Shown here: positions 17,269-26,222 of the stretch, piece after piece
Layout of the letters: each line of letters begins with the position of its first letter
Numbering within the stretch: the stretch's first letter is position 1
Origin: Luteimicrobium subarcticum
Lineage (GTDB): Bacteria; Actinomycetota; Actinomycetes; Actinomycetales; Cellulomonadaceae
NCBI RefSeq assembly: GCF_002798015.1
Contig: NZ_PGTZ01000009.1
Coordinates: 62,001 to 126,000, forward strand
Length of the DNA stretch: 64,000 bases
Direction: 5' to 3'
Notes under the pieces: generated by a model
The model's database searches: none
Told to the model about the DNA's origin: nothing
What the model saw: the letters and a program-made list of their open reading frames with translations, nothing else
Made by a program: the position numbers and the translations under genes

Positions 17269-18262
17269 CGTCGGGGACCCCCAGATAGGCAGCGATGACG
17301 GCGGGGTTCTGAGCGATCTCCTGCGGGAGACCCTCGGCGATCTTGCGCCCGAACTCCAGGACGACGATCCGGTCGGTCACACCCATGACCAGGCGCATGT
17401 CGTGCTCGATGAGCAGCACGGTGAACCCGTCGTCGCGGATCTTGCGGATGAGGTCCTGCAGCTGTTCCTTCTCGGCCGGGTTGAAGCCGGCCGCCGGCTC
17501 GTCGAGGCACAGGAGCTTCGGCTCGGTCGCGAGCGCCCGCGCGATCTCCAGGCGCCGCTGGTCGCCGTACGGGAGGTTGCGCGCCTGGTGCGTGGCCCGC
17601 GACCCGATCCCCACGAACTCCAGCAGCGCCATCCCGCGGTCGATCGCGTCCTTCTCCTCACGACGGTGCCGCGGGAGCCGCAGGATCGCTCCCGGGACCG
17701 ACGTGCGGTGCCGGGCGTCCGTCCCGACGACGACGTTCTCCAGCGCCGTCATGTCGGAGAACAGGCGGATGTTCTGGAACGTGCGGGCGATGCCGCGGCG
17801 CGTGATCTCGTTCCGCTTGATGCTCCCGAGCGCGCGCCCGTCGAACTCCACGCTGCCCGACGACGGCCGGTACACGCCCGTCATCGCGTTGAACGCCGTC
17901 GTCTTGCCGGCGCCGTTCGGTCCGATGAGCCCGAGGATCTCACCCCGGTTGATCGTGAACGACACGTCGTCGAGGGCGGTCAGGCCCCCGAACTGCATCG
18001 TCACACTTTTCATCTCGAGCAACGGGGCGCCGACCTCGGCCCGGATCTCCCGGTCCGCGGCGACGATCTCCGCGACCGTCCCCGCGTCGGCGAGGTCCGG
18101 GTTGACCGACGCCAGGTCGACGTCGACCTCGATCACCTCGCCGTCGGGCAGGTCCTGCTCCCTGGAGTCCTCGGACGTGCTGATCGAACCGTCCGGCGAC
18201 AGGAACTGCTCGTTGCTCTCCGCGCCCGCGCGCAGCGAGTCGGGGCTGTTGGGCTCGCTCAT
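17255..18262 (-). CDS. livG: Branched-chain amino-acid ABC transporter, ATP-binding protein LivG with N-terminal extension
   Basis: This 335-residue ATPase has the LivG layout: Walker A GPNGAGKTT (114-122), the LivG-specific RGIARTFQNIRLF, signature-like LPYGDQRRLEIARAL, Walker B LLCLDEPAAGFNP, and the terminal IAYLGVP-type ending. An acidic, low-hydrophobicity extension of about 79 residues precedes the ABC domain. It is unusual and has no motif I recognise. The ATG at 18262 follows GGAGGAG closely, so the extension is probably translated. The start overlaps the livM stop by 4 bp. Confidence 0.92.
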
Positions 18263-19557
18263 CGGTCTCCTCCGTCCTTCGTCCCTGCTCCCGGTACGTC
18301 GCTGGAGGCGTCCGCGGGGCCGTCCGCCAGGACGGCTGCGGCTGACGTGGCCCGGTCGCCGCCGAGCGCTGCCCGACGTGCCGCCTGGTAGAGGCCACGC
18401 GAGTACGCGAGCAGCTTCTGCCGCGCAGGAAACAGGCCCTGTGGCCGGAAGATCATCAGGACGATCAGCGCGATGCCGAAGAACAGGTACTTGTAACCGG
18501 CGATGTCGTTCCCGTCGATCGGGATGCCGAACAGGCTCGTGCGTCCCTGGAAGAAGTTCGGCAGGTACACGATGATGAACGCCCCGAGGATCACCCCGAG
18601 CTTGTTCCCCTGGCCGCCGAGCACGACGGCGCACAGGAAGAACATCGAGTTGATCACGTTGAAGTTGGTCGGCACGACGAACTGCACCTGGCCGGCGTAG
18701 AGCGCCCCGGAGAGCCCGCCGATCGCGGCACCGATCATGAACGCCCACAGCTTGAACTTGAACGTCGGGACGCCCATGATCTCGGCCGCGTCCTCGTCCT
18801 CACGGATCGCGATCCACGCGCGCCCGACCCGAGACCGCTCGAGGTTCCCGACGACGAGCAGCACGATCACGATGAGCACGATCGAGAGCCAGAACCACCA
18901 CAGGCCGGAGTTCCACGGCGCGTCCGAGTTGCCGGCCGAGAAGACGCCGTCCGGGTTCTTGTCGGTGCCGCCGAAGTACGGGAACGCGACACCCTGGAGG
19001 CCTCGGCCGCCCTGCGTGATCGTCGTGAGGTTGTCGGCGAGCAGTCGCACGATCTCACCGAAGCCCAGCGTGACGATCGCGAGATAGTCGCCACGCAGCC
19101 GCAGCGTCGGCGAGCCCAGGATCAGGCCGGATATCGCCGTGATCGCGATGGCGATCGGCACGCAGAACAGCCACGCCCAACGCTGTGAGAGCCACTGGTC
19201 GGTGAGGTTCCACGGGCTGTCGGGACTCGTCAGCAGGGCGACGGTGTAGGCGCCGATCGCATAGAAGCCGACGTACCCGAGATCCAGCAGGCCGGCTGAG
19301 CCCACGACGACGTTCAGGCCGATCGCGACGAGCGCGATCATGCCGAACTGCGCCATGACACCCCCGAAGTCGGTGCCCACGGTCGTGAGCACCGGGATGC
19401 GGAGCACCGGCAGGAACGCGATGAAGACGATGAAGGGGACGCCGATGAGCCACTGCGTGGGCCGCGCCTGCGCGTCCCACCAGAGCCGGAGGCGGTCGCC
19501 CGTCCCGGAGTACGGCCGGTTCTTGCCGGCGGGCACGGATGCGGTCGTGGTCGTCAT
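18259..19557 (-). CDS. livM: Branched-chain amino-acid ABC transporter permease LivM
   Basis: This 432-residue membrane protein has about ten hydrophobic segments and the LivM signatures NVVVGSAGLLDLGYVGFYAIGAY, split over two helices, and SPTLRLRGDYLAIVTLGFGEI. The cytoplasmic EAA-like loop (GRAWIAIREDEDAAEIMG) contacts the ATPases. The C-terminal tail of about 45 residues is Ala- and Asp-rich and probably cytoplasmic. ATG 19557 overlaps the livH stop by 4 bp, and the livM stop overlaps the livG start, giving tight coupling. Confidence 0.93.
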   Translation of the reverse strand: MTTTTASVPAGKNRPYSGTGDRLRLWWDAQARPTQWLIGVPFIVFIAFLPVLRIPVLTTVGTDFGGVMAQFGMIALVAIGLNVVVGSAGLLDLGYVGFYAIGAYTVALLTSPDSPWNLTDQWLSQRWAWLFCVPIAIAITAISGLILGSPTLRLRGDYLAIVTLGFGEIVRLLADNLTTITQGGRGLQGVAFPYFGGTDKNPDGVFSAGNSDAPWNSGLWWFWLSIVLIVIVLLVVGNLERSRVGRAWIAIREDEDAAEIMGVPTFKFKLWAFMIGAAIGGLSGALYAGQVQFVVPTNFNVINSMFFLCAVVLGGQGNKLGVILGAFIIVYLPNFFQGRTSLFGIPIDGNDIAGYKYLFFGIALIVLMIFRPQGLFPARQKLLAYSRGLYQAARRAALGGDRATSAAAVLADGPADASSDVPGAGTKDGGDR

Positions 19558-20609
19558 GCGCGGGCCCTCCCGAGCGACTCGCCGAGGATGCCGGTCGGCC
19601 GGACCAGGAGCACCAGCACGAGGACGACGAACGCCACGACGTCCCGCCACTGCGGTCCGAAGTACGCCTGGCCGTAGAGCTCCATCACACCGAGCAGCAG
19701 GCCGCCGAGCAGCGCGCCGCGCAGGTTGCCGATGCCGCCCAGCACCGCGGCGGCGAAGGCCTTGATCCCGAGGATGAACCCGCCGGAGTAGATCACCGCG
19801 TTGGGGATCTTCAGCGTGTAGAGCGTCGCGGCCGCCCCCGCGAGCAGGCCGCCGACCAAGAACGTGAGCATGATGATCCGTTCACGGGAGACACCCATGA
19901 GCGTGGCCGTGACCGGGTCCTGCGCGACCGCGCGGATGCCGCGCCCGAACTTGGTCGCGTTCACGAACCGGTCCACCGCGAACGCCAGCACCAGGGCCGC
20001 GACGACGATCACGAGGTCGACGTTCGTGACGTCCGCTCCGAAGAACGTGAAGACCGTGGTCTCCTGGACGAGCCGGATGGGCTGTTGCGCGTTGAGACCA
20101 CCGAACTTGTGGTCGGTCAGCAACGGGAGCACGAAGTGCACGAACTCCTGGAGGACGAACGACGCGCCGATGGCAGTGATGAGGAACGTCAGCGACGGGG
20201 CCCCGCGCTTGCGCAGCGGGCGGTAGGCGACCCGTTCGAGCCCGACGGCCGCGCCGCCCGAGACGAGCATGCCGCCGAGCATCGCGATCCCGATGTACAT
20301 CACGGTGAGGGCGATGCCCTCGTCGTACGCGTTACCGCGGGGGAGGAAGCCCATGCCCCACAGGACGGCGTACTGCCCGAACATCCCGAGCATGAAGATC
20401 TCGGAGTGGGCGAAGTTGATGAGCCGCAGGACGCCGTAGACCAGCGTGTACCCGACGGCGACCAGCGCGTAGATCGCGCCGTACGACAATCCCTCGACGG
20501 TGAGGGCCCAGAAGTTGGAGAACAAGCGGTGGCTGTCGAAGTCGATGACGTCCGTGGCGATCGCGGCGTGCACCGAGCCGACGGCCTCGTGGAGGAGGAC
20601 GGCGCTCAT
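19554..20609 (-). CDS. livH: Branched-chain amino-acid ABC transporter permease LivH
   Basis: This 351-residue membrane protein has the LivH signatures GLSYGAIYALVAVGYTLVYG and LRLINFAHSEIFMLG near the first helices, and the ATPase-contact loop GRGIRAVAQDPVTATLMG. It forms the translocation channel with LivM. ATG 20609 follows AAGGAG. An 11-bp-stem hairpin lies between the end of the binding-protein gene (20690) and this start, probably reducing expression of the membrane and ATPase genes relative to the binding protein. Confidence 0.93.
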   Translation of the reverse strand: MSAVLLHEAVGSVHAAIATDVIDFDSHRLFSNFWALTVEGLSYGAIYALVAVGYTLVYGVLRLINFAHSEIFMLGMFGQYAVLWGMGFLPRGNAYDEGIALTVMYIGIAMLGGMLVSGGAAVGLERVAYRPLRKRGAPSLTFLITAIGASFVLQEFVHFVLPLLTDHKFGGLNAQQPIRLVQETTVFTFFGADVTNVDLVIVVAALVLAFAVDRFVNATKFGRGIRAVAQDPVTATLMGVSRERIIMLTFLVGGLLAGAAATLYTLKIPNAVIYSGGFILGIKAFAAAVLGGIGNLRGALLGGLLLGVMELYGQAYFGPQWRDVVAFVVLVLVLLVRPTGILGESLGRARA

Positions 20610-20648
20610 GGAGCTCCTTGCGTGCGGGGCTGATCCAGGTCACGGCGA

Positions 20649-20682
20649 GGTGGCCGGTCACCCGTGCGGGCGACCGGCCACC
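20649..20682 (-). terminator. Intra-operon attenuator hairpin between livK and livH
   Basis: GGTGGCCGGTC (20649-20659) and GACCGGCCACC (20672-20682) form an 11-bp stem with a 12-nt loop, starting 8 bp after the binding-protein stop. There is no T-run, as is usual for high-GC actinobacteria. Placed right after the first gene, it probably acts as partial terminator or 3' stabiliser, giving an excess of binding protein. Confidence 0.6.
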
Positions 20683-20689
20683 GGCAGTG

Positions 20690-21925
20690 CTACTTCACCT
20701 GGTAGACCCACGTCGTGGTCGAGGCGAGCTCGCCGCTCGAGTCCCACTTGTAGTGCTTGGCCACGCCCTGGCCGTCGTAGCCCGCGAAGAACTTGACCAT
20801 GTCTGCCCGGTCGGTCACGCCCGAGTCGATCGCCTTGAGCATGATCGTGACCAGGTCGTAGGCCTCGACCGAGTACACGCCCGGCGCCTTGCCGGCAGAC
20901 GCCTGGTACTTGGTCGCGAAGTCCGACGGCGCCGGACCGCAGGGGCACGTCAGGTAGGCGTCCTTCGACGCGTCACCGGCCTGCTTCACGAACTCGGGGT
21001 CGTTGGTCCCGTCGTCCGAGATGAAGGGGAGCGTCACCCCGCTGGACCGAAGCTGCGACACGAAGGGCGCGGCCTCCTGGTAGTAGCCCGCGTAGTAGAC
21101 CGCGTCGGCCTGCGCCGACTTGACGATCTGGACCGTGGCCGAGAAGTCGGTGTCGCCCTGCTTGACGCTCGCTGCGCAGTCCTTGTCGGCGGCCGAGCCG
21201 AGGGTCTTCGTGACGACGTCGGCGAGCCCGACGCTGTAGTCCTGGTTGTCGGCGACGACGCAGACCTTCTTGTAGCCGAGCGTGTCGGTCATGTACTTGG
21301 CGATCGCGGCGCCCTGCGAGTTGTCGTTGCCGAGGCCGCGGAAGAAGTTGGACCACCCGTTCGTCGTGAGTCCGGGGTTGGTGGCCGACGCGGTCGCGGA
21401 CAGGAGGCCCGCCTGCTTGAAGATGCCGCCGGTGGCCTTCGTCTCGCCCGAGAACGCCGGGCCGAGGAGCCCGAGGACGGTCTTGTCGGAGACGATCGTC
21501 GGCGCGACCTGGGTCGCCTTCTGCGGGTCGCCCTCGGTGTCGAACTTCTTCAGGGTGACCTGGCAGTCCGCGTTCGCCTTGTTGTGCTCGTCGACGGCGA
21601 GCTTGGCGCCGTTGTAGATGTTGAGGCCCAGGGCGGCGTTCCCCCCCGTCAGGGCGCCCGCCATCGCGAGGCTGACGTCTGAGCACTTCGCCGAGCCGTC
21701 TCCGGCGGGATCGGCAGCACCGGACGCGTCGCTCGCCGCGACCTCCTTGCCGGTGTTGTCGATCTGCACGAGCGGCTGGATCGACAGGGCGCTCGAGCCG
21801 CCCGTGCTGCCGCCCGTCGCCCCGCCGCCTCCGCCGCCGGAGTCGTCCTTCGACGAGCAGCCGGCGACCACAAGGGTCGATGCGAGTGCCGCCGCGACGG
21901 CGACGGTCGTCAAGCTACGACGCAT
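20690..21925 (-). CDS. livK: Branched-chain amino-acid ABC transporter substrate-binding lipoprotein LivK-like
   Basis: This 411-residue protein has a lipoprotein signal peptide ending VVAGC (Cys about residue 23) and a Ser/Gly linker. A periplasmic-binding-fold type 1 domain follows (VSLAMAGALTGGNAALGLNIYNGAKLAVDEHN over residues 80-115, VLGLLGPAFSGETKA, KVCVVADNQDYSVGLADVV, DAVYYAGYYQEAAPFVSQL, PFISDDGTNDPEFV). This matches the peripheral-membrane LivJ/LivK group; the ligand could be an amino acid or an amide. It is the first gene of the livKHMGF operon. Confidence 0.9.
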   Translation of the reverse strand: MRRSLTTVAVAAALASTLVVAGCSSKDDSGGGGGGATGGSTGGSSALSIQPLVQIDNTGKEVAASDASGAADPAGDGSAKCSDVSLAMAGALTGGNAALGLNIYNGAKLAVDEHNKANADCQVTLKKFDTEGDPQKATQVAPTIVSDKTVLGLLGPAFSGETKATGGIFKQAGLLSATASATNPGLTTNGWSNFFRGLGNDNSQGAAIAKYMTDTLGYKKVCVVADNQDYSVGLADVVTKTLGSAADKDCAASVKQGDTDFSATVQIVKSAQADAVYYAGYYQEAAPFVSQLRSSGVTLPFISDDGTNDPEFVKQAGDASKDAYLTCPCGPAPSDFATKYQASAGKAPGVYSVEAYDLVTIMLKAIDSGVTDRADMVKFFAGYDGQGVAKHYKWDSSGELASTTTWVYQVK

Positions 21926-22223
21926 GTCTCGTACCTCCACAGTTCCTGGCTGCGGCGGGTCACGCCTCCCCCGAGGACGGACGCACGCCGCGTCACCGCC
22001 GACGGCGTCGGCAGTGACCGGAAAACTACGCCCCGACACCCCCCGAGTCGCGGTGAACCGGAAACTTGTGTCGAAATCTTGACTGACTGGTAACTCTCGG
22101 GAAATGCTTCGCGCCCGCGTCGACACCGCTAGGCTCGCGCCACGCGGTCCCCGGGGGCTTGCACCACCAGGGGGAACACGTGCCGAGCCTGCCCAGAACC
22201 AGGTCCGTCCGCCGTGCGCAGGT
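21926..22223. promoter_or_regulatory. Divergent intergenic region upstream of the liv operon
   Basis: No intact gene is visible in this roughly 300-bp gap between the liv operon and the decayed lipoprotein gene. A TTGACT box around 22078 and a TAGGCT box near 22131 are possible promoter elements for the plus strand, but spacing is not convincing. The stretch 22050-22110 is locally less GC-rich, as promoters often are here. Confidence 0.3.
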
Positions 22224-22721
22224 GTGCACCGCGCCGCCGCGCTGGCACTGACCACCGCGCTGGGGCTGACCGCCTGCACCGGCGGATCGCACGCCGTCCC
22301 GGGCCGGGCCACGGCGCAGGCGCCGGGCGCTCCACCGACGCCGACGGGGTGCGGGTCGGGCGACACGGCTGTCGAGGCCGGCTGGGACCTGTCGACGCTG
22401 CCGGCTCGCGCGCCGCGGGCGGCGGCCTCGTCGCGGCGGGCCTCGACACCGACCACCCGACGGTCGAGGAGACCCGCGCTCGGTACTCGGTCCCTGCGGG
22501 GACCGAGGCGGCCCTCTACCGGGGTGCCCTCGTGACGCGCGGGACGTGGACCATGGACCGGTCGTCGACGGCAGCGTGAGCGCGGGGTCCGGCACCTGGC
22601 AGAGCTACGTCGAGGTCGGGACCAGCACGGCGCGCTGCCGCGTGGACGGCAGCGACGTCGGCGCGCGTGACGAGAAGGCATCCCTGAGTCGACAAGCCTG
22701 CGACCAGGTGGCGGCGAATTG
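22224..22721 (+). pseudogene. Decayed lipoprotein gene with at least two frame breaks
   Basis: A lipoprotein signal peptide is read from GTG 22224 (RAAALALTTALGLTACTGG). The frame carries coherent residues to about 22390, then turns into Arg/Ser-rich shadow. Coherent coding continues in a second frame (GLVAAGLDTDHPTVEETRAR to ALVTRGTWTMD) until about 22555, and then in the third frame (VVDGSVSAGSGTWQSYVEV to CDQVAAN) up to TGA 22719-22721. The pieces join into about 165 residues of a small exported lipoprotein with several Cys. An earlier start at GTG 22180, after GGGGGA, would need one more shift. No family recognised. Sequencing error is the alternative to decay. Confidence 0.6.
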
Positions 22722-22774
22722 ACGACTTCATCCACAAACCCGTGGGAACTCTGGGCGTGACGCGCATCCTCCGG

Positions 22775-22780
22775 TACCCT
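22775..22780 (+). promoter_or_regulatory. Candidate -10 box of the cold-shock gene
   Basis: TACCCT lies about 108 bp before the cold-shock ATG, giving a leader of about 100 nt. Long leaders are usual for cspA-type genes and often fold differently in the cold. No clear -35 is seen. The same hexamer precedes the PAS-ANTAR gene at 13739. Confidence 0.4.
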
Positions 22781-22887
22781 TGTAGGTGCGTGCTTGCTTG
22801 TCTGCTTCACAGGAGTCGACGACGAACACCGTGCATGCGTCCCCGAAGGCCGGGGGCGTGTACCCGACTCCCCTGAAGGAGATTGCT

Positions 22888-23091
22888 ATGGCTACCGGAA
22901 TCGTGAAGTGGTTCAACGCTGAGAAGGGCTACGGCTTCATCGCCCCCGAGGACGGCTCTGCTGACGTCTTCGCCCACTACTCGGCCATCCAGTCGAACGG
23001 CTACCGTTCGCTCGAGGAGAACCAGCGCGTCGAGTTCGACGTGACGCAGGGCCCGAAGGGCCCGCAGGCGGAGAACATCCGCCCCGTCTGA
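22888..23091 (+). CDS. Cold-shock domain protein (CspA family)
   Basis: This 67-residue protein is one cold-shock domain, with the RNA-binding motifs KGYGFI (RNP1) and VFAHYS (RNP2) and the typical start [12 protein letters not shown]. Such proteins bind single-stranded RNA and act as RNA chaperones. ATG 22888 follows GAAGGAG at a good distance. The gene stands alone, with its own leader and a strong terminator at 23133-23163. It is the A-type actinobacterial length and sequence. Confidence 0.95.
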   Translation: MATGIVKWFNAEKGYGFIAPEDGSADVFAHYSAIQSNGYRSLEENQRVEFDVTQGPKGPQAENIRPV

Positions 23092-23132
23092 TCCGACCTG
23101 CAGCTCCTCGTGAGCAGCTGATCGACCAGGCG

Positions 23133-23163
23133 AGAGCCCGGCACCGTCATGGTGCCGGGCTCT
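23133..23163 (+). terminator. Rho-independent-type terminator of the cold-shock gene
   Basis: A 13-bp perfect stem (AGAGCCCGGCACC with its complement) and a 5-nt loop GTCAT end in TCTT, starting 41 bp after the stop. It is the strongest classical terminator in the window. The right arm and tail are the first copy of the 16-bp tandem repeat that follows. Confidence 0.85.
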
Positions 23164-23236
23164 TGTGCGTCCGGGCTCTTGTGCGTCCGGGCTCTTGTGC
23201 GTCCGGGTTCTTGTGCGTCCAGGTTCTTGTGCGTCC
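23157..23236. repeat. Five tandem copies of a 16-bp unit derived from a terminator arm
   Basis: The unit GGGCTCTTGTGCGTCC occurs at 23157, 23173 and 23189 without change, then as GGGTTCTTGTGCGTCC at 23205 and AGGTTCTTGTGCGTCC at 23221. The first copy overlaps the right arm of the cold-shock terminator. The unit length is not a multiple of three and no gene spans it. A further hairpin AGGGTGAGC/GCTCACCCT follows at 23237-23273. Confidence 0.9.
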
Positions 23237-23357
23237 AGGGTGAGCAACCGCGTGCCGACCAGGCGCTCACCCTGCGCCGACCAGGGCCCTGTCCACCGGA
23301 AACCGGGTCAGAGCGTGGACAACCACCTGTTCGGCGGGGCGGGCGGAAGAGTGCGGC

Positions 23358-24140
23358 TCAGAGGACGGACGCCAGGAAGTCCTTCGTACGCGCCTCCTGC
23401 GGGTTGCCCAGCACCTCGGCGGGGCTGCCCTGCTCGACCACGACGCCGTCGGCCATGAAGACGACCTGATCGGCCACCTCGCGCGCGAACCCGATCTCGT
23501 GCGTCACGACGATCATCGTCATGCCGGACGCCGCCAGGTCGCGCATGACGCCCAGCACCTCGCCGACGAGCTCGGGGTCGAGCGCGGACGTCGGCTCGTC
23601 GAACAGCATGAGCTCGGGGTCCATGGCGAGGGCGCGCGCGATCGCGACGCGCTGCTGCTGACCGCCCGACAGCTGGGAGGGGTAGTGGTCAGAACGGTCG
23701 GCGAGGCCCACCCGCTGCAAGAGCTCTTCGGCGCGGGCCGTGGCGTCCCGCTTCGAGCGCTTGAGGACCTGGACCTGCGCCTCGACGACGTTGTCGAGCG
23801 CGGTCATGTGGGGGAACAGGTTGAACCGCTGGAACACCATGCCGATGCGGGACCGCTGGCGCGCGATGTCCTTGTCGGTGCGCCGGAACAGCGCCGGCGC
23901 ACCACGCCGGACACCCTCGCGGTAGCCCATGAGCTCCCCGCCGACGCGGATGCGGCCCGCGGTGAGGTCTTCGAGCTCGTTGATGCAGCGCAGGACGGTG
24001 GACTTGCCCGACCCGGACGGTCCCAGCACGACGCACACCGACCCGGTGGGCACGACGAGGTCGACGCCGCGCAGCACGTGCAGGTGCCCGAACTCCTTGT
24101 GGAGGTCGGTGATCTCGACCATCGGCGTGTCGTCGGTCAT
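23358..24140 (-). CDS. Polar amino-acid ABC transporter ATP-binding protein
   Basis: This 260-residue ATPase has Walker [10 protein letters not shown] (40-48), the amino-acid-importer segment [18 protein letters not shown], signature [15 protein letters not shown] and Walker [17 protein letters not shown], and it ends in the usual [11 protein letters not shown]. It powers uptake with the adjacent permease and binding protein. The region after the Q-loop start carries an extra Arg-rich insertion ([21 protein letters not shown]) seen in some actinobacterial members. ATG 24140 overlaps the permease stop by 4 bp. Confidence 0.9.
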   Translation of the reverse strand: MTDDTPMVEITDLHKEFGHLHVLRGVDLVVPTGSVCVVLGPSGSGKSTVLRCINELEDLTAGRIRVGGELMGYREGVRRGAPALFRRTDKDIARQRSRIGMVFQRFNLFPHMTALDNVVEAQVQVLKRSKRDATARAEELLQRVGLADRSDHYPSQLSGGQQQRVAIARALAMDPELMLFDEPTSALDPELVGEVLGVMRDLAASGMTMIVVTHEIGFAREVADQVVFMADGVVVEQGSPAEVLGNPQEARTKDFLASVL

Positions 24141-25114
24141 GCCGTGCCTCCCGGGGTGGTGCCGCCCTGCGGTCGGCCCATGTCGTCGAACGTGGGGGCC
24201 TCGGGTGTGGTGCCGGCCGCGTTGATCGCCGCCTGCTTGCCGCCCGGCTTCGCGTTCTTGCCGTGCGCGTCGAACCCGCGCCCGTAGTACCGCTCGACGT
24301 AGAACTGCCCGACCATGAGGATGCTCGTGATCGCGAGGTACCAGATGGCCGCGACGACGAGCAGCGGGATCGGCTGGAAGATGCGCGTCCCGACCGCGGA
24401 GGTCGCGTAGTTGAGGTCGAGCGTGAACGGCACGGCGAGCACCAGCGACGTGGTCTTGAGCATCGAGATGGTCTCGTTGCCCGTCGGCGGCACGATGACC
24501 CGCATCGCCTGCGGGAGCACGATGCGACGCAGGATCACGCTGCCCTTCATGCCCAGCGCCCGCGCCGCCTCGTCCTGCCCGGCGTCGACCGACTGGAGCC
24601 CTGCACGCACGATCTCCGCGAGGTAGGCGGCCTCGTTGAGCGCGAGCCCGAGGATCGCCGCGCGGGACGCCGTGACGAGGTCCGTCGTCGTGAAGCTGAC
24701 CCACTCGGGCCCGAACGGGACCCCGAGCGAGATCTTCGGGTAGAGCACCGAGAGCAGGCCCCAGAACACGAGCTGGGTGTAGACCGGGGTCCCGCGGAAC
24801 ACCCAGATGTACACCCAGCTCACGGACCGCATGACCGGGTTGTCCGACCGCCGCATGATCGCGAGCAGGATCGCGAGGACGATCGCGATGACCATCGACG
24901 CGACGGTGAGCCACAGCGTCCAGCCGACGCCCCGGACCACCTGCTCGTTGAACAGGTACTTCCAGACCGTCGGCCACTGGAACTTGTCGTTCGTGACGAG
25001 CCCGTGCACGGCCATCGCGGCCAGCACGAGCACGATCACCGCCGACACCCAGCGGCCGGGGTGCCGGACGGGGACCGCGTGGATGCGGCCGGGGACCTGG
25101 TCGTGGTCGCTCAT
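24137..25114 (-). CDS. Polar amino-acid ABC transporter permease
   Basis: This 325-residue membrane protein is a HisM/GlnP-type permease. It has the conserved [18 protein letters not shown] after the first helices and the ATPase-contact loop [23 protein letters not shown] split across residues 190-215, followed by the last helices. The C-terminal tail of about 60 residues is hydrophilic. A single permease gene suggests a homodimeric channel. It lies between the binding-protein and ATPase genes in one minus-strand operon. Confidence 0.9.
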   Translation of the reverse strand: MSDHDQVPGRIHAVPVRHPGRWVSAVIVLVLAAMAVHGLVTNDKFQWPTVWKYLFNEQVVRGVGWTLWLTVASMVIAIVLAILLAIMRRSDNPVMRSVSWVYIWVFRGTPVYTQLVFWGLLSVLYPKISLGVPFGPEWVSFTTTDLVTASRAAILGLALNEAAYLAEIVRAGLQSVDAGQDEAARALGMKGSVILRRIVLPQAMRVIVPPTGNETISMLKTTSLVLAVPFTLDLNYATSAVGTRIFQPIPLLVVAAIWYLAITSILMVGQFYVERYYGRGFDAHGKNAKPGGKQAAINAAGTTPEAPTFDDMGRPQGGTTPGGTA

Positions 25115-25193
25115 GCGGTGTCACCCATGGGGGTCAGTCTGCTCTCGGTGAGGGCTCGTGGCAGCCGGATGCTCGGTCAGACGGTACGCAGGG

Positions 25194-26117
25194 TCACTCG
25201 GCGACGGCGGGGTTGACGTCAGCCGACTGGACCGCGCCGACCTCGTTGCCCCAGGCCGTGAGGATCTTGACGTAGTCGCCGTCGTCGATGAGCTTCTGCA
25301 CGGTCTTCTGGATCACCGTGGTGAGTGCCTGGTCGTCCTTCGAGACGACGATTCCCTGCGGCGCGGTCGCGATGACGTCGCCGGCCTGCTCGAGCTGGCC
25401 ACCGGTCTGGCTGATCGCGTACGCGATGATCGGCGAGTCGGCGTACATGACGTCGGCCTTGCCGCCCACGAGGTTCGTGGTCACGTCGGCCTGCGACTTG
25501 TACTTCAGCGCGTCGATCGCGGGCTTGCCGGCATCGGTGCACTTCTTGGACAGGTCGCCCAGCTCGTCGTCCTCGACGGTGCCGGTCTGGACGCCGACGG
25601 TCTTGCCGCACAGGTCCGTCGTGTCGATGTTCTTCGGGTTGCCCTTCGCGACCGCGAACGCCTCGCCGGCCTGGAAGTACTGGACCATGTTGACCTGCTT
25701 CTCACGGTCCGGGTTGATCGTGAACGACGAGATGCCGATGTCGTAGCGCGACCCGATGGACGGGATGATGCTGTCGAACGATGCGGTCTGGACGTCGACC
25801 TTCAGGCCGAGGGTCGCGGCGATCGCCTTCGCGATGTCGACGTCGTAGCCGACCGCGGTCTTGCCGTCGTCGCCGATGTACTCGGCGGGCGCGTACGTGG
25901 TGTCGGACCCGACGGTCAGGGTGCCCTTGCTCTTGATGGCGTCCGGCACGGCCGCCGCCAGCGTGTCGTCCTTCGCGACGGTCGACGGGTCGAACTTCGC
26001 GGCGGACGTCGAGCCGCCGGTCGAGCCGGAGTCGGAGTCGTCCGAGCAGCCGGCGACCAGGGCGGTCACGGCGAGGGTGGCGGCCAGCGCGGCGCCGAGG
26101 GTGCGAGTACGTCGCAT
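25194..26117 (-). CDS. Polar amino-acid ABC transporter substrate-binding lipoprotein
   Basis: This 307-residue protein has a lipoprotein signal ending LVAGC (Cys about residue 24), an acidic Ser/Gly linker, and a type 2 periplasmic binding domain of the SBP_3 family (LTVGSDTTYAPAEYIGDDGKTAVGYDVDIAKAIA in two adjoining stretches, SRYDIGISSFTINPDREKQV, GKTVGVQTGTVEDDEL). ATG 26117 follows TCAGGAGAG. An amino acid is the likely ligand; side-chain preference is not readable. First gene of the three-gene importer operon. Confidence 0.9.
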   Translation of the reverse strand: MRRTRTLGAALAATLAVTALVAGCSDDSDSGSTGGSTSAAKFDPSTVAKDDTLAAAVPDAIKSKGTLTVGSDTTYAPAEYIGDDGKTAVGYDVDIAKAIAATLGLKVDVQTASFDSIIPSIGSRYDIGISSFTINPDREKQVNMVQYFQAGEAFAVAKGNPKNIDTTDLCGKTVGVQTGTVEDDELGDLSKKCTDAGKPAIDALKYKSQADVTTNLVGGKADVMYADSPIIAYAISQTGGQLEQAGDVIATAPQGIVVSKDDQALTTVIQKTVQKLIDDGDYVKILTAWGNEVGAVQSADVNPAVAE

Positions 26118-26222
26118 GGGTCTCTCCTGAGGTCCGTCCACCGCGGAGGGGGCAGTGGTTGCGGCAAGTTACCGCGCTGATGTTACGCGGCGGTATCCGG
26201 CCGTCCCGCACCGGTCCGCGAG

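Noticed and set aside
22185-22190. A second parS-like core CACGTG in the decayed lipoprotein region
   Set aside because: Only the hexamer is shared; the flanking TGTT/AACA arms are missing.
23157-23236. CRISPR-like repeat array
   Set aside because: The 16-bp units are directly tandem with no spacers and no cas genes are nearby; the first copy is a terminator arm.
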